Program-made: the position numbers and the translations under genes | Part shown: one piece after another, positions 8,671 through 17,162 of the stretch | Numbering within the stretch: the stretch's first letter is position 1 | Layout: every line of letters begins with the position of its first letter | NCBI RefSeq assembly: GCF_013204825.1 | Contig: NZ_JABMKV010000001.1 | Location: 806,001-870,000 of the forward strand | Direction: 5' to 3' | DNA length: 64,000 nucleotides | Source of the DNA: Pedobacter boryungensis | Lineage (GTDB): Bacteria > Bacteroidota > Bacteroidia > Sphingobacteriales > Sphingobacteriaceae | Notes under the pieces: generated by a model | Seen by the model: the letters and a program-made list of their open reading frames with translations, nothing else | Told to the model about the DNA's origin: nothing | Database searches by the model: none

Positions 8671-9344
8671 TTATTCTTAATTCTATAGCCAACACCTCTA
8701 ACGGTTTCAAGCCAATCTGTTGTACCAAAAACATTTAATTTCTTCCTTATGTTTTTTATGTGGGCATCTATATAATTAGAATCGTAATCATCATCGGCAA
8801 AAGTTCCCCAAATGTGTTCACTCAATTGTATACGGGTAAGTACTCTATTTTTATTTAGCAATAGATAACTTAACAGATCAAATTCTTTTTTAGAAAGTTC
8901 AATTTTTGCCTGTGGGTGAATGACTAATCTTTTTTGTAGATCTATATTAAATTCACCTAGAGTGAGCAAATCTTCAGTAATATTAAATTTCCGCCTTGCC
9001 ACAGCTTGCATTCTAGATTGAAGTTCTAGCAAATAAAAAGGTTTTGCAAGGTAATCATCCGCTCCAAGATCTAGTCCAATCACTTTGTCTTCCAGATTCC
9101 CTCTTGCTGTTAAAATAATACAAGCTGCCTCTGGATTGGTCTTTTTTGTTTGCTCCACGATTTTTAAGCCATCACCATCAGGTAATCCTAAATCTATTAA
9201 AATGAAATCGTACTGATTAATTCCAAGCATCTCTAAAGCATCTTTAAAGGTATGGGCCATATCACATACGTAAAAGGCTTTTCTTAAGAATGCTGCAACT
9301 TCATAAGCTAATGTTTTTTCATCCTCAATAATTAAAACTTTCAT
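8667..9344 (-). CDS. OmpR/PhoB-family response regulator
   Basis: DNA-binding partner of the adjoining kinase. Residues 1-115 form the receiver, with acidic pair E7/D8, phospho-acceptor D51 in FILIDLGLPDGDG, the conserved Thr in ILTAR and Lys in YLAKPF. Residues about 128-225 form a winged helix with the typical end LETVRGVGYRIKNK. The 225-residue length is normal. It lies 8 bases after the outer-membrane protein gene and overlaps the kinase gene by 4. The targets are not visible; its own operon and the divergent DUF4382 gene are candidates. Confidence 0.95.
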   Translation of the reverse strand: MKVLIIEDEKTLAYEVAAFLRKAFYVCDMAHTFKDALEMLGINQYDFILIDLGLPDGDGLKIVEQTKKTNPEAACIILTARGNLEDKVIGLDLGADDYLAKPFYLLELQSRMQAVARRKFNITEDLLTLGEFNIDLQKRLVIHPQAKIELSKKEFDLLSYLLLNKNRVLTRIQLSEHIWGTFADDDYDSNYIDAHIKNIRKKLNVFGTTDWLETVRGVGYRIKNK

Positions 9345-9352
9345 GGCTTTGT

Positions 9353-10192
9353 TTAAAATTGATAATAGAATGCTAAACCAAAAAATGCCTGCTGACTTTT
9401 CAGCTCTGCTTCATTATGTTTGCCCAAAATTGAAAATTGAGCACTAGCTTCGGCCATATAATTGGCACGACTAAAAGTTAGGGGTAACTTGAAATTATAA
9501 GATAGGACTTGAAAGTCTGTATTAGCAATAGTAACGGTTGTACTCGTGTTTTGACCAGAGTTACCTGGAGAATTAGGCGCTTTGCCATTGTTGGCATGTT
9601 TCTCTTTTTGTACAAGATAGGTTTCAATAAAATGTCTGGTACCTGTTGAGAGTTCAAACGCTGGTTCTATTGAAATTTGGCCTTTATCCTTAAATAAACT
9701 CCATAAACTGATTTCTTTTGAATTTGTTAGACTTACAAATACATCTTGCTCTTTTCCGAAAGCATAATCTGTACTGAGAGAACTTTTAAACCATGGCCAT
9801 TCATAATTTACCGACAAGTTTAAGTTGTTCTCATTAGATGCTCGTAATAATTGTGAATTTGTAGGAAAAAAAGAGTGTGTATAGCCAATTCCTGCAGTTA
9901 GTTTAGTGCTGAAATCATAATCATATCCTATCCCTAAATCTGTTTCAGATACTATTGGTCCATAATTTAACAATTTATAAGAACCAGCCGAAAAATATAT
10001 TCCTAGTGGGAGGCGTAATGTTGTATTAACCAGTACATAAGGTAATTTTTCTGTGGTAGCTTGTCCATAATAACTCACATTACTATTATATAATGCGGCT
10101 AAAGTAAGGGTTGTTTTATTTAAGGTGTCTTGTTGTGCATTTGCTTTAAAGATGCATAAGCAAAAAGCGATCGCATAAATTAGTTTCTTCAT
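9353..10192 (-). CDS. Outer-membrane beta-barrel protein, function unknown
   Basis: I do not recognise a named family. The 279-residue protein has a clear signal peptide ending ANAQQ, then alternating polar and aromatic strands typical of an outer-membrane barrel, and ends with phenylalanine (FFGLAFYYQF), the usual C-terminal strand signal. A low-complexity Asn/Gly/Pro/Ser stretch near residues 195-215 may be a surface loop. It is encoded 8 bases before the response regulator and 23 bases after the small secreted protein, so it is co-transcribed with a two-component system and may be its sensor accessory or regulated target. Confidence 0.7.
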   Translation of the reverse strand: MKKLIYAIAFCLCIFKANAQQDTLNKTTLTLAALYNSNVSYYGQATTEKLPYVLVNTTLRLPLGIYFSAGSYKLLNYGPIVSETDLGIGYDYDFSTKLTAGIGYTHSFFPTNSQLLRASNENNLNLSVNYEWPWFKSSLSTDYAFGKEQDVFVSLTNSKEISLWSLFKDKGQISIEPAFELSTGTRHFIETYLVQKEKHANNGKAPNSPGNSGQNTSTTVTIANTDFQVLSYNFKLPLTFSRANYMAEASAQFSILGKHNEAELKSQQAFFGLAFYYQF

Positions 10193-10215
10193 AATTGGAA
10201 TTAAGTATTCACTTA

Positions 10216-10542
10216 TTATGGTTTTTTTATTTTTGGACGCACAATTTTTATCGGTTTTACCTTAACTATAGGTTTGATTATAGTAGGTTTAGGCTGCCTT
10301 CTTGCTTGAGGTACTTGTTTAATCTCTGGCTCAATACCTTTATTTACTTGCTTTTTTGTATTGGTCTGTTCCTTACCATTTTCTTTTTTATCGTCTTGTT
10401 TTTGAATAAGAATAGTATCATTTACAATAACGAAATAGCTCTTCGTATTTGTAAATGCATTTTTTCTTGGCAAAAATGATGCTTTTGCAGATAATCCTAA
10501 CAATAAACAAACACCTAAAATAATGTGAGCTGTTAAACGCAT
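10216..10542 (-). CDS. Small secreted Lys/Pro-rich protein
   Basis: A 108-residue protein with a signal peptide ending near SAKAS. Residues about 52-108 are very basic and rich in Lys, Pro, Ile and Val (KPTIIKPIVKVKPIKIVRPK), probably unfolded and able to bind an acidic surface or polymer. No family is recognised. It is the first gene of the minus-strand operon containing the barrel protein and the two-component pair. A TATATTTA sequence just before the start resembles the -7 element. The function is unknown; an extracytoplasmic role is the only inference supported. Confidence 0.65.
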   Translation of the reverse strand: MRLTAHIILGVCLLLGLSAKASFLPRKNAFTNTKSYFVIVNDTILIQKQDDKKENGKEQTNTKKQVNKGIEPEIKQVPQARRQPKPTIIKPIVKVKPIKIVRPKIKKP

Positions 10543-10676
10543 GGTATAAATATAAAGAAGTTTAAACCAACAATTGGATGATGATGTAAATATCGATCAG
10601 CAAAATGAAATTTAGATGAAAAATTACGATCAACGCTAATTCTTTTAAAAAACATGCTGTGCATATCAAGATGGCT

Positions 10677-10710
10677 TTGATCAGACTCAAAATAGATGAA
10701 AATATATTTG
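10677..10710 (+). promoter_or_regulatory. Candidate Bacteroidota promoter for the DUF4382 gene
   Basis: TATATTTG at 10703-10710 fits the -7 consensus TAnnTTTG exactly, with TTTG about 22-23 bases upstream, at the upper limit of usual spacing. It predicts a leader of roughly 65 bases before the ATG at 10783. Confidence 0.5.
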
Positions 10711-10782
10711 AAATTTCATGCTGTTTTCATGTTCGGTAACCAGATTTGTCTCATTAAACAATTATTAACTAAAGCTACAATT

Positions 10783-11583
10783 ATGAAAAAACAATTAATT
10801 TATATTGCCCTAGTATTTAGCTTGGGTAGTATAGCTACATTTATTGGCTGTAAGAAAGATGGCCAATCTGCAAGCGGAACTACCAAAGTGCAAATACGAA
10901 TGACTGATGCACCTGGAAATTTTGATAAGATTAACTTAAGTGTTAAAGAAATTGTATTGGTCTCTGATGCAAAACCGTATGTCTTTGCAGTGAATACGGG
11001 AGTTTTTAATATCCTTAATTTCAGAATGGGAACAAGTAATCCTGACCTTTTAGTGGCGGATGGCGAAATGCCAAGCGGAGAAATTACTGAGGTTAGACTT
11101 GTGCTAAACGATTCTGGAAATACAATTGTGGTAGGTGGGGTAGAGCAAGCCTTAACCACGCCAAGTGGTCAATCATCAGGTTGGAAAGTTAAATTAACAG
11201 CTAATCCAGATCTTCAACCAGGAGTGGCTTATACTTTGTTACTTGATTTTGATGCAGCCAAATCTATTGTCTCAACTGGTAATGGTAAATATCTCCTAAA
11301 ACCTGTAGTGAGAGGTGTTACTGCAGCAACTTCAGGTTTAATATCGGGAACTGTTTTGCCATTAGCTAGTCATCCAGAAATTTTAGTAATAAAAGGTACT
11401 GATACTGTTGGTACAGTTGCTGATGCGTTGACTGGTAAATTTACTGTTGGCGGTCTTGCTTCTGGAAATTATTCGGTAAAATTTGCGCCAGTTGCTGGTT
11501 ATAGAGATAGTACAATTACTAATGTTGCTGTCTCTCTTGGACAAAACACAGCTGTAGGTACAATTCAGCTTAAACAACAATAA
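10783..11583 (+). CDS. DUF4382 domain lipoprotein
   Basis: The 266-residue protein has a lipoprotein signal ending TFIGC, so it is anchored in a membrane facing the periplasm or surface. Residues about 30-170 match the DUF4382 pattern (VQIRMTDAPGNFDKINLSVKEI), a beta-sandwich of unknown role. Residues about 185-264 look like a carboxypeptidase-regulatory-like Ig fold (GTVADALTGKFTVGGLASGNYSV). An upstream in-frame ATG at 10696 would put 29 residues before the lipobox signal, so ATG 10783 is chosen. It is divergent from the two-component operon, a common place for a regulated target. Function unknown. Confidence 0.85.
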   Translation: MKKQLIYIALVFSLGSIATFIGCKKDGQSASGTTKVQIRMTDAPGNFDKINLSVKEIVLVSDAKPYVFAVNTGVFNILNFRMGTSNPDLLVADGEMPSGEITEVRLVLNDSGNTIVVGGVEQALTTPSGQSSGWKVKLTANPDLQPGVAYTLLLDFDAAKSIVSTGNGKYLLKPVVRGVTAATSGLISGTVLPLASHPEILVIKGTDTVGTVADALTGKFTVGGLASGNYSVKFAPVAGYRDSTITNVAVSLGQNTAVGTIQLKQQ

Positions 11584-11593
11584 AAATTAACAT

Positions 11594-11629
11594 AAAAAAG
11601 CCTGATGAAATTTCATCAGGCTTTTTTTT
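11594..11629. terminator. Bidirectional intrinsic terminator
   Basis: A perfect palindrome AGCCTGATGAAA / TTTCATCAGGCT (11599-11622) has a run of A on its left and T8 on its right. It separates the DUF4382 gene from the converging DUF1801 gene. Confidence 0.88.
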
Positions 11630-11643
11630 ATAAATCTAATTGT

Positions 11644-12060
11644 TTACGCTGTCTCATTTCGTATCGCTCCTTTAAGTACAGCTATATCTATATCTTTTAG
11701 TTTTTTAAACTTAATGCAATACCCTGTCACACTAGCTTTCCCTAGCTTTTCTGCATAGGTTTTGGCTAAATATGTTTTATCATCTATACCTAAAATGTAA
11801 ACAGAGATGCCACTAGTGTTTGCACTTAATCCAATTTGATAAAACTCTTTTGTTTTACCATCAGCATAGGTGATAGTTCTAAGTCCATATCCGATATTAG
11901 GATTAGAAACAACCTTATTTTCACTGTTTCTTCCATCTAAAAACCATAATTTACTATCAGGCATTACCTCAAGTATGGAATTGTGCAACTCTTGCATTTC
12001 AGCACGTTTTGGTTCTGGATGACTAGCGATATACGCATCGATTTGATCTTGTACGTTCAT
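11644..12060 (-). CDS. DUF1801 domain protein
   Basis: A 138-residue cytoplasmic protein with the DUF1801 (YdhG-like) pattern: the N-terminal helix DQIDAYIASHPEPKRAEMQEL, a central GYGLRTITYADGKTKEFYQIGL sheet region and a C-terminal LKDIDIAVLKGAI. Some members of the fold are described as iron-chaperone-like, but no activity is established for this one. It is the last gene of the ArsR operon, 2 bases after the 69-residue protein. DUF1801 proteins often travel with ArsR and SRPBCC genes, as here, which suggests a shared small-molecule or stress role. Confidence 0.8.
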   Translation of the reverse strand: MNVQDQIDAYIASHPEPKRAEMQELHNSILEVMPDSKLWFLDGRNSENKVVSNPNIGYGLRTITYADGKTKEFYQIGLSANTSGISVYILGIDDKTYLAKTYAEKLGKASVTGYCIKFKKLKDIDIAVLKGAIRNETA

Positions 12061-12062
12061 AG

Positions 12063-12272
12063 TTATTCTAATTCTTCACAGTTAAATTTATGTATATTTA
12101 GCAAATCTTTTATTTTCAAAACTATATTTTCTTCAGAGTCTATTCTTAAAATCTTATCGCAATCTTCAAGATCGAAATTCCATTTGTCGCTTGGAACTAT
12201 TTGATTAATAAGCGGACTCAGCTTCTTAACCTGACTTTTTGTTTTGACTATAGTTTTGAAAACGTAAATCAT
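12063..12272 (-). CDS. Small conserved-looking hypothetical protein (69 aa)
   Basis: The protein begins [18 protein letters not shown] and has the central phrase KWNFDLEDCDKILRID. It has no signal peptide or membrane helix and looks like a small alpha/beta cytoplasmic protein, perhaps ferredoxin-like in fold. Its start codon shares one base with the stop of the SRPBCC gene (TAATG), and its stop lies 2 bases before the DUF1801 start, so the reading frame is embedded in a tight operon and very likely real. I cannot assign a function. Confidence 0.7.
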   Translation of the reverse strand: MIYVFKTIVKTKSQVKKLSPLINQIVPSDKWNFDLEDCDKILRIDSEENIVLKIKDLLNIHKFNCEELE

Positions 12273-12766
12273 TATTTAGATAATGTAGCTAATAATTCGT
12301 CTAGGTAATTCAATGTCATGGTAAATCCACCTTGGAAGCCCATTTCAATCATTTTTTCCATGCGTTCTAGTGAATCATTTTTAATCACAATGCTCACTTT
12401 TGTTTTGCCATTTTCTTCACTAAAACTAAGATCCCAATCCGAACCTGGTAATTCTGGATTTTCATCTTTATCTGCAAAAGAGTTTAAATATTTAAAATTC
12501 GTTTTTGGGCTGATGGAAGTATACTGTTGAAGTGACCAATGCTCAGCTCCTTCAGGACTAACCATTGCGTAAAATCTTCGTCCGCCAAGTTTAAAATCCA
12601 TTACTTTAGTTTTAGAACCCCAAGGTTTAGGTGCCCACCACTGATCAAGGATTTCTTGTTTAGTAAAAGCATCCCATACCAATGAAAGATCTGCTGCAAA
12701 TTCTCTGTTTACAAATACCGTTTTTTGTGCCTTATCAACGGTAAAATCGAATAATAAGTTGTTCAT
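12272..12766 (-). CDS. SRPBCC/AHSA1 family protein (copy 2)
   Basis: A 164-residue START-like ligand-binding fold. Conserved points are the [19 protein letters not shown] start, [16 protein letters not shown], an [11 protein letters not shown] strand and the long C-terminal helix [23 protein letters not shown] that closes the hydrophobic cavity. It is clearly a paralog of the protein encoded at 12798-13295, with the same N-terminal layout FDFT-DK and WW motif, so the pair arose by duplication. The ligand is unknown. It lies 31 bases downstream of its paralog in the ArsR operon. Confidence 0.88.
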   Translation of the reverse strand: MNNLLFDFTVDKAQKTVFVNREFAADLSLVWDAFTKQEILDQWWAPKPWGSKTKVMDFKLGGRRFYAMVSPEGAEHWSLQQYTSISPKTNFKYLNSFADKDENPELPGSDWDLSFSEENGKTKVSIVIKNDSLERMEKMIEMGFQGGFTMTLNYLDELLATLSK

Positions 12767-12797
12767 TTTTTATGTTTTTAGTTTAGTGAAATTGGAT

Positions 12798-13295
12798 TTA
12801 ATGCTTTGCTAAAATAGCATCTAGGTTTTTCATAGCCATTGTAAGCCCATCTTTAAAGCCCATAGCGATGGTTTGCTCTAGCTGAGCAAAGTCCGAAAAC
12901 TCCATTATGCCATGTACAAGCGTATTCTTTTCCATGTCGCTAAAATTCATAGTCCATTTTGATTGCGGCATTTGCGGATTGATGTTTCCATCGGCATCAC
13001 CAAAAGCATCGTTGGCAATAAACAGATGTTGAGGTTCAATTTTCAAATAACTGGTAATCGACCAATGCTCTTCACCATTTGGTCCAACGGCTGCATAATG
13101 CCATTTGCCTCCTTCACGAAAATCCATGCTTTTTGTTCTTGATTTCCATGGAGAGGGCATCCACCACTGATCAAGAAGTTCAGACTTCGTGTAATAGTCC
13201 CAAACAATTGAACGGTCGGCAGCAAACTCACGCTTGATATTAATGGTATTGTTTTGTTTATCGATAGTAAAGTCGAAAAATAATGTTGTGCTCAT
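12798..13295 (-). CDS. SRPBCC/AHSA1 family protein (copy 1)
   Basis: A 165-residue protein of the same START-like fold as its downstream neighbour: [46 protein letters not shown] and a closing helix [19 protein letters not shown]. Its start overlaps the ArsR stop by 4 bases (ATGA), so the two are translationally coupled. ArsR-SRPBCC gene pairs are widespread and are generally thought to respond to a small hydrophobic compound, but no ligand is established. The two copies may bind different ligands or form a heterodimer; the latter is inference. Confidence 0.9.
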   Translation of the reverse strand: MSTTLFFDFTIDKQNNTINIKREFAADRSIVWDYYTKSELLDQWWMPSPWKSRTKSMDFREGGKWHYAAVGPNGEEHWSITSYLKIEPQHLFIANDAFGDADGNINPQMPQSKWTMNFSDMEKNTLVHGIMEFSDFAQLEQTIAMGFKDGLTMAMKNLDAILAKH

Positions 13296-13612
13296 TTTTT
13301 TTGTTTTTTAAGTGTTGATAATACATTGTCTAATTGGTTAAATCGGCTTTCCCAAATTTTTCGGTATTGTTCTAGCCATTTATCTATTTCTTTCATTTTT
13401 TCAATTTCAAGCGTGTAGTAAATTTCTCTACCCTGATATTCTTGTTTTACAAGATCGCATTCTGTGAGTATACGTAGATGTTTAGATACAGCCTGTCGGG
13501 TGGTATGAAAATTTTCGGCAATGGCATTAGGTGTCATTGCTTGTAAAGCTATTAAAGCAATAATTGCCCGTCGTGTCGGATCTGCAATTGCTTGAAATAT
13601 ATCTCTTCTCAT
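13292..13612 (-). CDS. ArsR-family transcriptional regulator
   Basis: A 106-residue winged-helix repressor: [20 protein letters not shown], then the recognition helix in [13 protein letters not shown] and the wing [13 protein letters not shown]. It lacks the ELCVCDL metal site of ArsR/SmtB, so it belongs to the metal-independent branch that pairs with SRPBCC proteins. It is the first gene of a five-gene minus-strand operon. A near-perfect palindrome at 13646-13665 overlaps the predicted -7 box 34 bases upstream of the start and is the likely operator for autorepression. Confidence 0.93.
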   Translation of the reverse strand: MRRDIFQAIADPTRRAIIALIALQAMTPNAIAENFHTTRQAVSKHLRILTECDLVKQEYQGREIYYTLEIEKMKEIDKWLEQYRKIWESRFNQLDNVLSTLKKQKK

Positions 13613-13645
13613 CTGAGCTTAATTATTAAGTTAAGAAACTAATCG

Positions 13646-13681
13646 GTTGCAAATATATATGCAACTTTTCGGTTTCGCAAA
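13646..13681 (-). promoter_or_regulatory. Promoter and candidate ArsR operator
   Basis: On the minus strand, TTTG (13678-13681) and TATATTTG (13650-13657) are separated by 20 bases, matching the Bacteroidota -33/-7 pattern. The palindrome GTTGCA-N8-TGCAAC (13646-13665) covers the -7 box, where a bound repressor would block transcription. Confidence 0.65.
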
Positions 13682-14034
13682 TATTTTTAAATATTATTTT
13701 TTATTTAATAGAAGAATAGGGGGTAAAGCCGAAATAGAAATAAATAAAAGATATACAAAGGAGATATTAACAATTCAGTAGGAATACGAATAGCTTAATC
13801 AAGCTCGCTAAAAGTTGTAAAGTATTAAATGACAAGCGATAAGAGTAATATTGGGAAATTTAATCTACGATTTTAAGAATTAGTAAATTATTTTTTCCAC
13901 AATTTGTAGATATTATTACCCTATACAAATATTGTTCCTATTTTAGCCATAAGAAAATAACACACTCACAACGTTACCTTTTTATGTTTGGTTTAGGACA
14001 ATCACGCTCTAGCGGTGCATACTCTTTTTGATAT
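13682..14034. other. Gene-free AT-rich stretch upstream of the secreted-protein operon
   Basis: No ORF or RNA is recognised. It must hold the promoter of the plus-strand operon starting at 14035. TATGTTTG at 13983-13990 fits the -7 consensus, but no TTTG lies at the right distance, so the site is uncertain. Confidence 0.5.
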
Positions 14035-16374
14035 ATGCATTGCCTTAAGTTTCTAAAAAAAATAAAGCATTCAGTACTGGCTTTACAGCTTTCGTTGTTT
14101 AGTATAGTCTTCTTTTTTCTTTCTTTTTTTTACAAAAACACTTTTGCAGAAGGTAGTAAAGATTTATATCCATCAGGTGCACAAGGTAATAGAGCATTTT
14201 TATATGCAAACACTGATAATATCAATTATACAGATAGGTTTCCATTTAAAACCAGAGGTGCTCATTTTGTTTATGCTAAAGCTAATGAAACTATAGCTGT
14301 AGCATCGAGTGCTATTGGTGTAAATGGTGGTCGTATTATCGTAACCTCGCCAGATGGAGTTGCTGTTACTTATAACGTAAATGCTGGAGTAGGTCTAATT
14401 CCAAACAGGGCGGCAGAATTGTCTGGGCCAGGTGTGGGTTATACACCAATAAGTATTACTGTTACTACAGCACAAGAAGGAGTTTGGAAAGTAGAATTTT
14501 TAGCGCCAGTAGGAAGCGGCAATAGTAATGACATCACAGCTCCAGATGTTCTGGCTAATGCCAACTGGACTCAACCAACAGGTACAGATAAAAATTATAT
14601 TGCAGCATGGGATGTATCGATAAGAAACATGTCTGGTACGACTTGGTTAACAGGACGTGTTTACACTAATGTATTGAATCTTGGTATTAAAGATAATTTT
14701 ACCAATAGTGCTAAAGGATTTTACGTAACAAATTACGTCCTTACAGAAGATGGAAGAGCATACCGCATTCAAACCAATGGTAACAATGGATATGCTTTTA
14801 CTTTTTTTTCTAATAATAATGGTTTTGCGGTAAATGGGGTAGCCACTTACAAAAGTTTAAATGCATCTACGCAAGCTGCTCTAGCTGGACTTCACGATCC
14901 AAGAACTCTTGATGATGCATTAAATAAAACACATAAAATTTTCTATAATAAACCAAATGCAGATTTACCAGCAACAGGAACAGCCTTTGTAACTGCAGCA
15001 AATCAAACTACTTGGCTAAAAAAGAATGCCGTATTGCCAATTATTACCGATTTGAAATTTACAGGTGTTGAGGGTACCGATGGAAAAGTTAGCTATAAAG
15101 GAGCTAAAATTACATTTACCGCTTCCGCAGCTGGTAGTTATCAAATCACCATTCCAATAACAAACAGTGCTAGTCGTGTAATTAATGGTTCTGCTGTTCA
15201 GGGTTATAATGAAATATTTTGGGATGTTAAAGACGGTAATGGAAATCTAGTTCCACCAGGGCCGATTACACCAATGGTACAGACTTTTCTACGGTCGGCA
15301 GAAGTGCACTTCCCTTATATCGATATGGAGATCAATCCTAGAGGGATTATCATCGAATTAATAGAGAACAATACAAGCTATACCGTAAATCCTTTAAATA
15401 CAAATCCTTCCGAATATAATGATTTGGTTTATTGGGACGATATTAATATTAGCAATGCAGGCGTGGCTGGAAGTAATAGTTCTAGTCCGGTAACCAATTT
15501 AGCTGGAGAACACAGTAATTCAAATGGACACAAGTTTGGTGCTTATGCTAACAACAATCAATTTGGCGATGAACGTTCTATGGATACCTGGGCTTATATT
15601 GAAAGCGATAAAACAGCGCAATTGGTCAACATCGAAATTCAACAAGCTGACTTAAAAATAGAATCGATTAATCCAGACTTATCAAAATATTTTTCTGACC
15701 ATACCATTACTTATACGATTAAGGTTCAAAACGATGGGCCTTCTTCCGCCAATGGATCGCCTTTAGCAATTACTTTACCATCAGGTTTGGCCATTAGTTC
15801 TGTAAATACTGCAAATCTTAGCACCGGAGTGGTATTAAACAATGCCGTTAAGAGTACACAAAGCTATACAGCTTTACTTGATCTACCCAATCAAGGTGCT
15901 ATTGATATCATTATTGAAGCAACCTTTACAGGAAGTTATAATCAAATCTTTAGTAATATGAAGGCAAGTATATTAAGACATGCTGACCTATCTGATCCAG
16001 ATGCTACTGGAAATAATGTTGCAGGCCCTGTTGATGCTGATGAGGAATGCCTAAATGGAGCTACAACTGGAGTTGGTTTGTGTAATAATATTAAATATAA
16101 TACGGTTAATGGCCAGGAGGTGTGTCAGGGAATAAATATTATCCCGATTGGGTATCCTTTATCTCCTGATGGAACACAATTTGAAAACTCAGCTCTTCCT
16201 ACAGCATTAAGCTCGCAAGACGCGGCTGGAAATAGAACCATAAGTGGCAGCGTATCATCCACTGGTATTCAACTATTTTATATCAAAACACAGAACACCA
16301 AAAGAACACAAACTAATGTAATCATTAAAACTAATGCATTACCTACAAAAGCACATATTCAATTAAACAATTAA
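14035..16374 (+). CDS. Large secreted protein with DUF11-like domain
   Basis: A 779-residue exported protein, probably on or near the cell surface. An unusually long N-terminal region has a hydrophobic helix at about 17-36 and ends near NTFAEG. Most of the chain is Asn/Thr/Gly-rich beta structure without a family I can name. Residues about 545-650 read as a DUF11 adhesin repeat (DLKIESINPDLSKYFSDHTI, then a YTIKVQNDGPSSANG strand). There is no C-terminal T9SS sorting signal, although the third protein of the operon has one. Three downstream genes follow within 25 bases each. It may be part of a multi-chain surface structure. Confidence 0.75.
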   Translation: MHCLKFLKKIKHSVLALQLSLFSIVFFFLSFFYKNTFAEGSKDLYPSGAQGNRAFLYANTDNINYTDRFPFKTRGAHFVYAKANETIAVASSAIGVNGGRIIVTSPDGVAVTYNVNAGVGLIPNRAAELSGPGVGYTPISITVTTAQEGVWKVEFLAPVGSGNSNDITAPDVLANANWTQPTGTDKNYIAAWDVSIRNMSGTTWLTGRVYTNVLNLGIKDNFTNSAKGFYVTNYVLTEDGRAYRIQTNGNNGYAFTFFSNNNGFAVNGVATYKSLNASTQAALAGLHDPRTLDDALNKTHKIFYNKPNADLPATGTAFVTAANQTTWLKKNAVLPIITDLKFTGVEGTDGKVSYKGAKITFTASAAGSYQITIPITNSASRVINGSAVQGYNEIFWDVKDGNGNLVPPGPITPMVQTFLRSAEVHFPYIDMEINPRGIIIELIENNTSYTVNPLNTNPSEYNDLVYWDDINISNAGVAGSNSSSPVTNLAGEHSNSNGHKFGAYANNNQFGDERSMDTWAYIESDKTAQLVNIEIQQADLKIESINPDLSKYFSDHTITYTIKVQNDGPSSANGSPLAITLPSGLAISSVNTANLSTGVVLNNAVKSTQSYTALLDLPNQGAIDIIIEATFTGSYNQIFSNMKASILRHADLSDPDATGNNVAGPVDADEECLNGATTGVGLCNNIKYNTVNGQEVCQGINIIPIGYPLSPDGTQFENSALPTALSSQDAAGNRTISGSVSSTGIQLFYIKTQNTKRTQTNVIIKTNALPTKAHIQLNN

Positions 16375-16394
16375 TAAACAAACATCTAAAAAAA

Positions 16395-17138
16395 GTGAAA
16401 GCAACATTTATTAAATCAATCGTAGCGGCATTTATCATCATCTTATGTGTAAATGCAAAGAGCAAGGCTCAAACTTACTATCCAGTTTATTTATGTGATG
16501 GCGGAACAGCGACACTGCATACTCCGGAAGAAAGTACTTTGTCAAATGGAGATAAAGTTTTCTGGTATTTAGAGGGTACGCAGGTAGATGTGATAACTTT
16601 TAATGGAACGGCCAATCAAACCAACTATGTTACACCAAATAATTTGAGTGCTGGTGTACATAATTATACGAGTAGAATATTATCTGCTGCAGGATGTTGG
16701 GGTGATCTATCTGATCCTTTTCAGGTTTATCAGCTTCCGAGTAAGGCACTTGCTTTAACAACAAATAAAACTGCTTATTGCGGTGATGATGCAACTTTAA
16801 GTTCTATAATTACTGCTACTACTACACCAGCAGAAGCCCTACCTGCAGGTATAGAATATGTATATACTTGGTCGGCCACAAAAGATGGGACTAATGTAAC
16901 ACCTCTTTCTGGAATTGGTACGGAAGACGGTTCTAAGACAGCTGCAAACAAATTTACGTTAACTGCTACTACTGCGGGAACTTATGTATTTAATGCTACA
17001 GTGAAATATGTGATAGCCTCTGGTAATACCGGTGTGCTAAAATCAGGTGATGGTAAAGGATGTGAAGTTTCAGCCACTGCTACACAAACAGTAACTGTAA
17101 CACCTAAACCAGTTAAACCAACTATTGTAATCCAATAA
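16395..17138 (+). CDS. Secreted Ig-like protein of the T9SS operon
   Basis: A 247-residue protein starting at GTG, with a signal peptide ending KSKAQ. Two Ig/PKD-like beta domains follow: about 25-115, with the paired cysteines of YLCDGG and AAGCWGDLSDPFQV, and about 120-245, with CGDD and GKGCEVSATATQTVTVTP. It ends abruptly at PTIVIQ, without a sorting domain. The GCWGDLSDPF phrase matches EGCKSDLSDGF in the next protein, so the two share a domain type. The separate signal peptide argues against this being a broken piece of a single long adhesin. Confidence 0.72.
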   Translation: MKATFIKSIVAAFIIILCVNAKSKAQTYYPVYLCDGGTATLHTPEESTLSNGDKVFWYLEGTQVDVITFNGTANQTNYVTPNNLSAGVHNYTSRILSAAGCWGDLSDPFQVYQLPSKALALTTNKTAYCGDDATLSSIITATTTPAEALPAGIEYVYTWSATKDGTNVTPLSGIGTEDGSKTAANKFTLTATTAGTYVFNATVKYVIASGNTGVLKSGDGKGCEVSATATQTVTVTPKPVKPTIVIQ

Positions 17139-17162
17139 TTTTCGGATTTATAGCACACTAGG

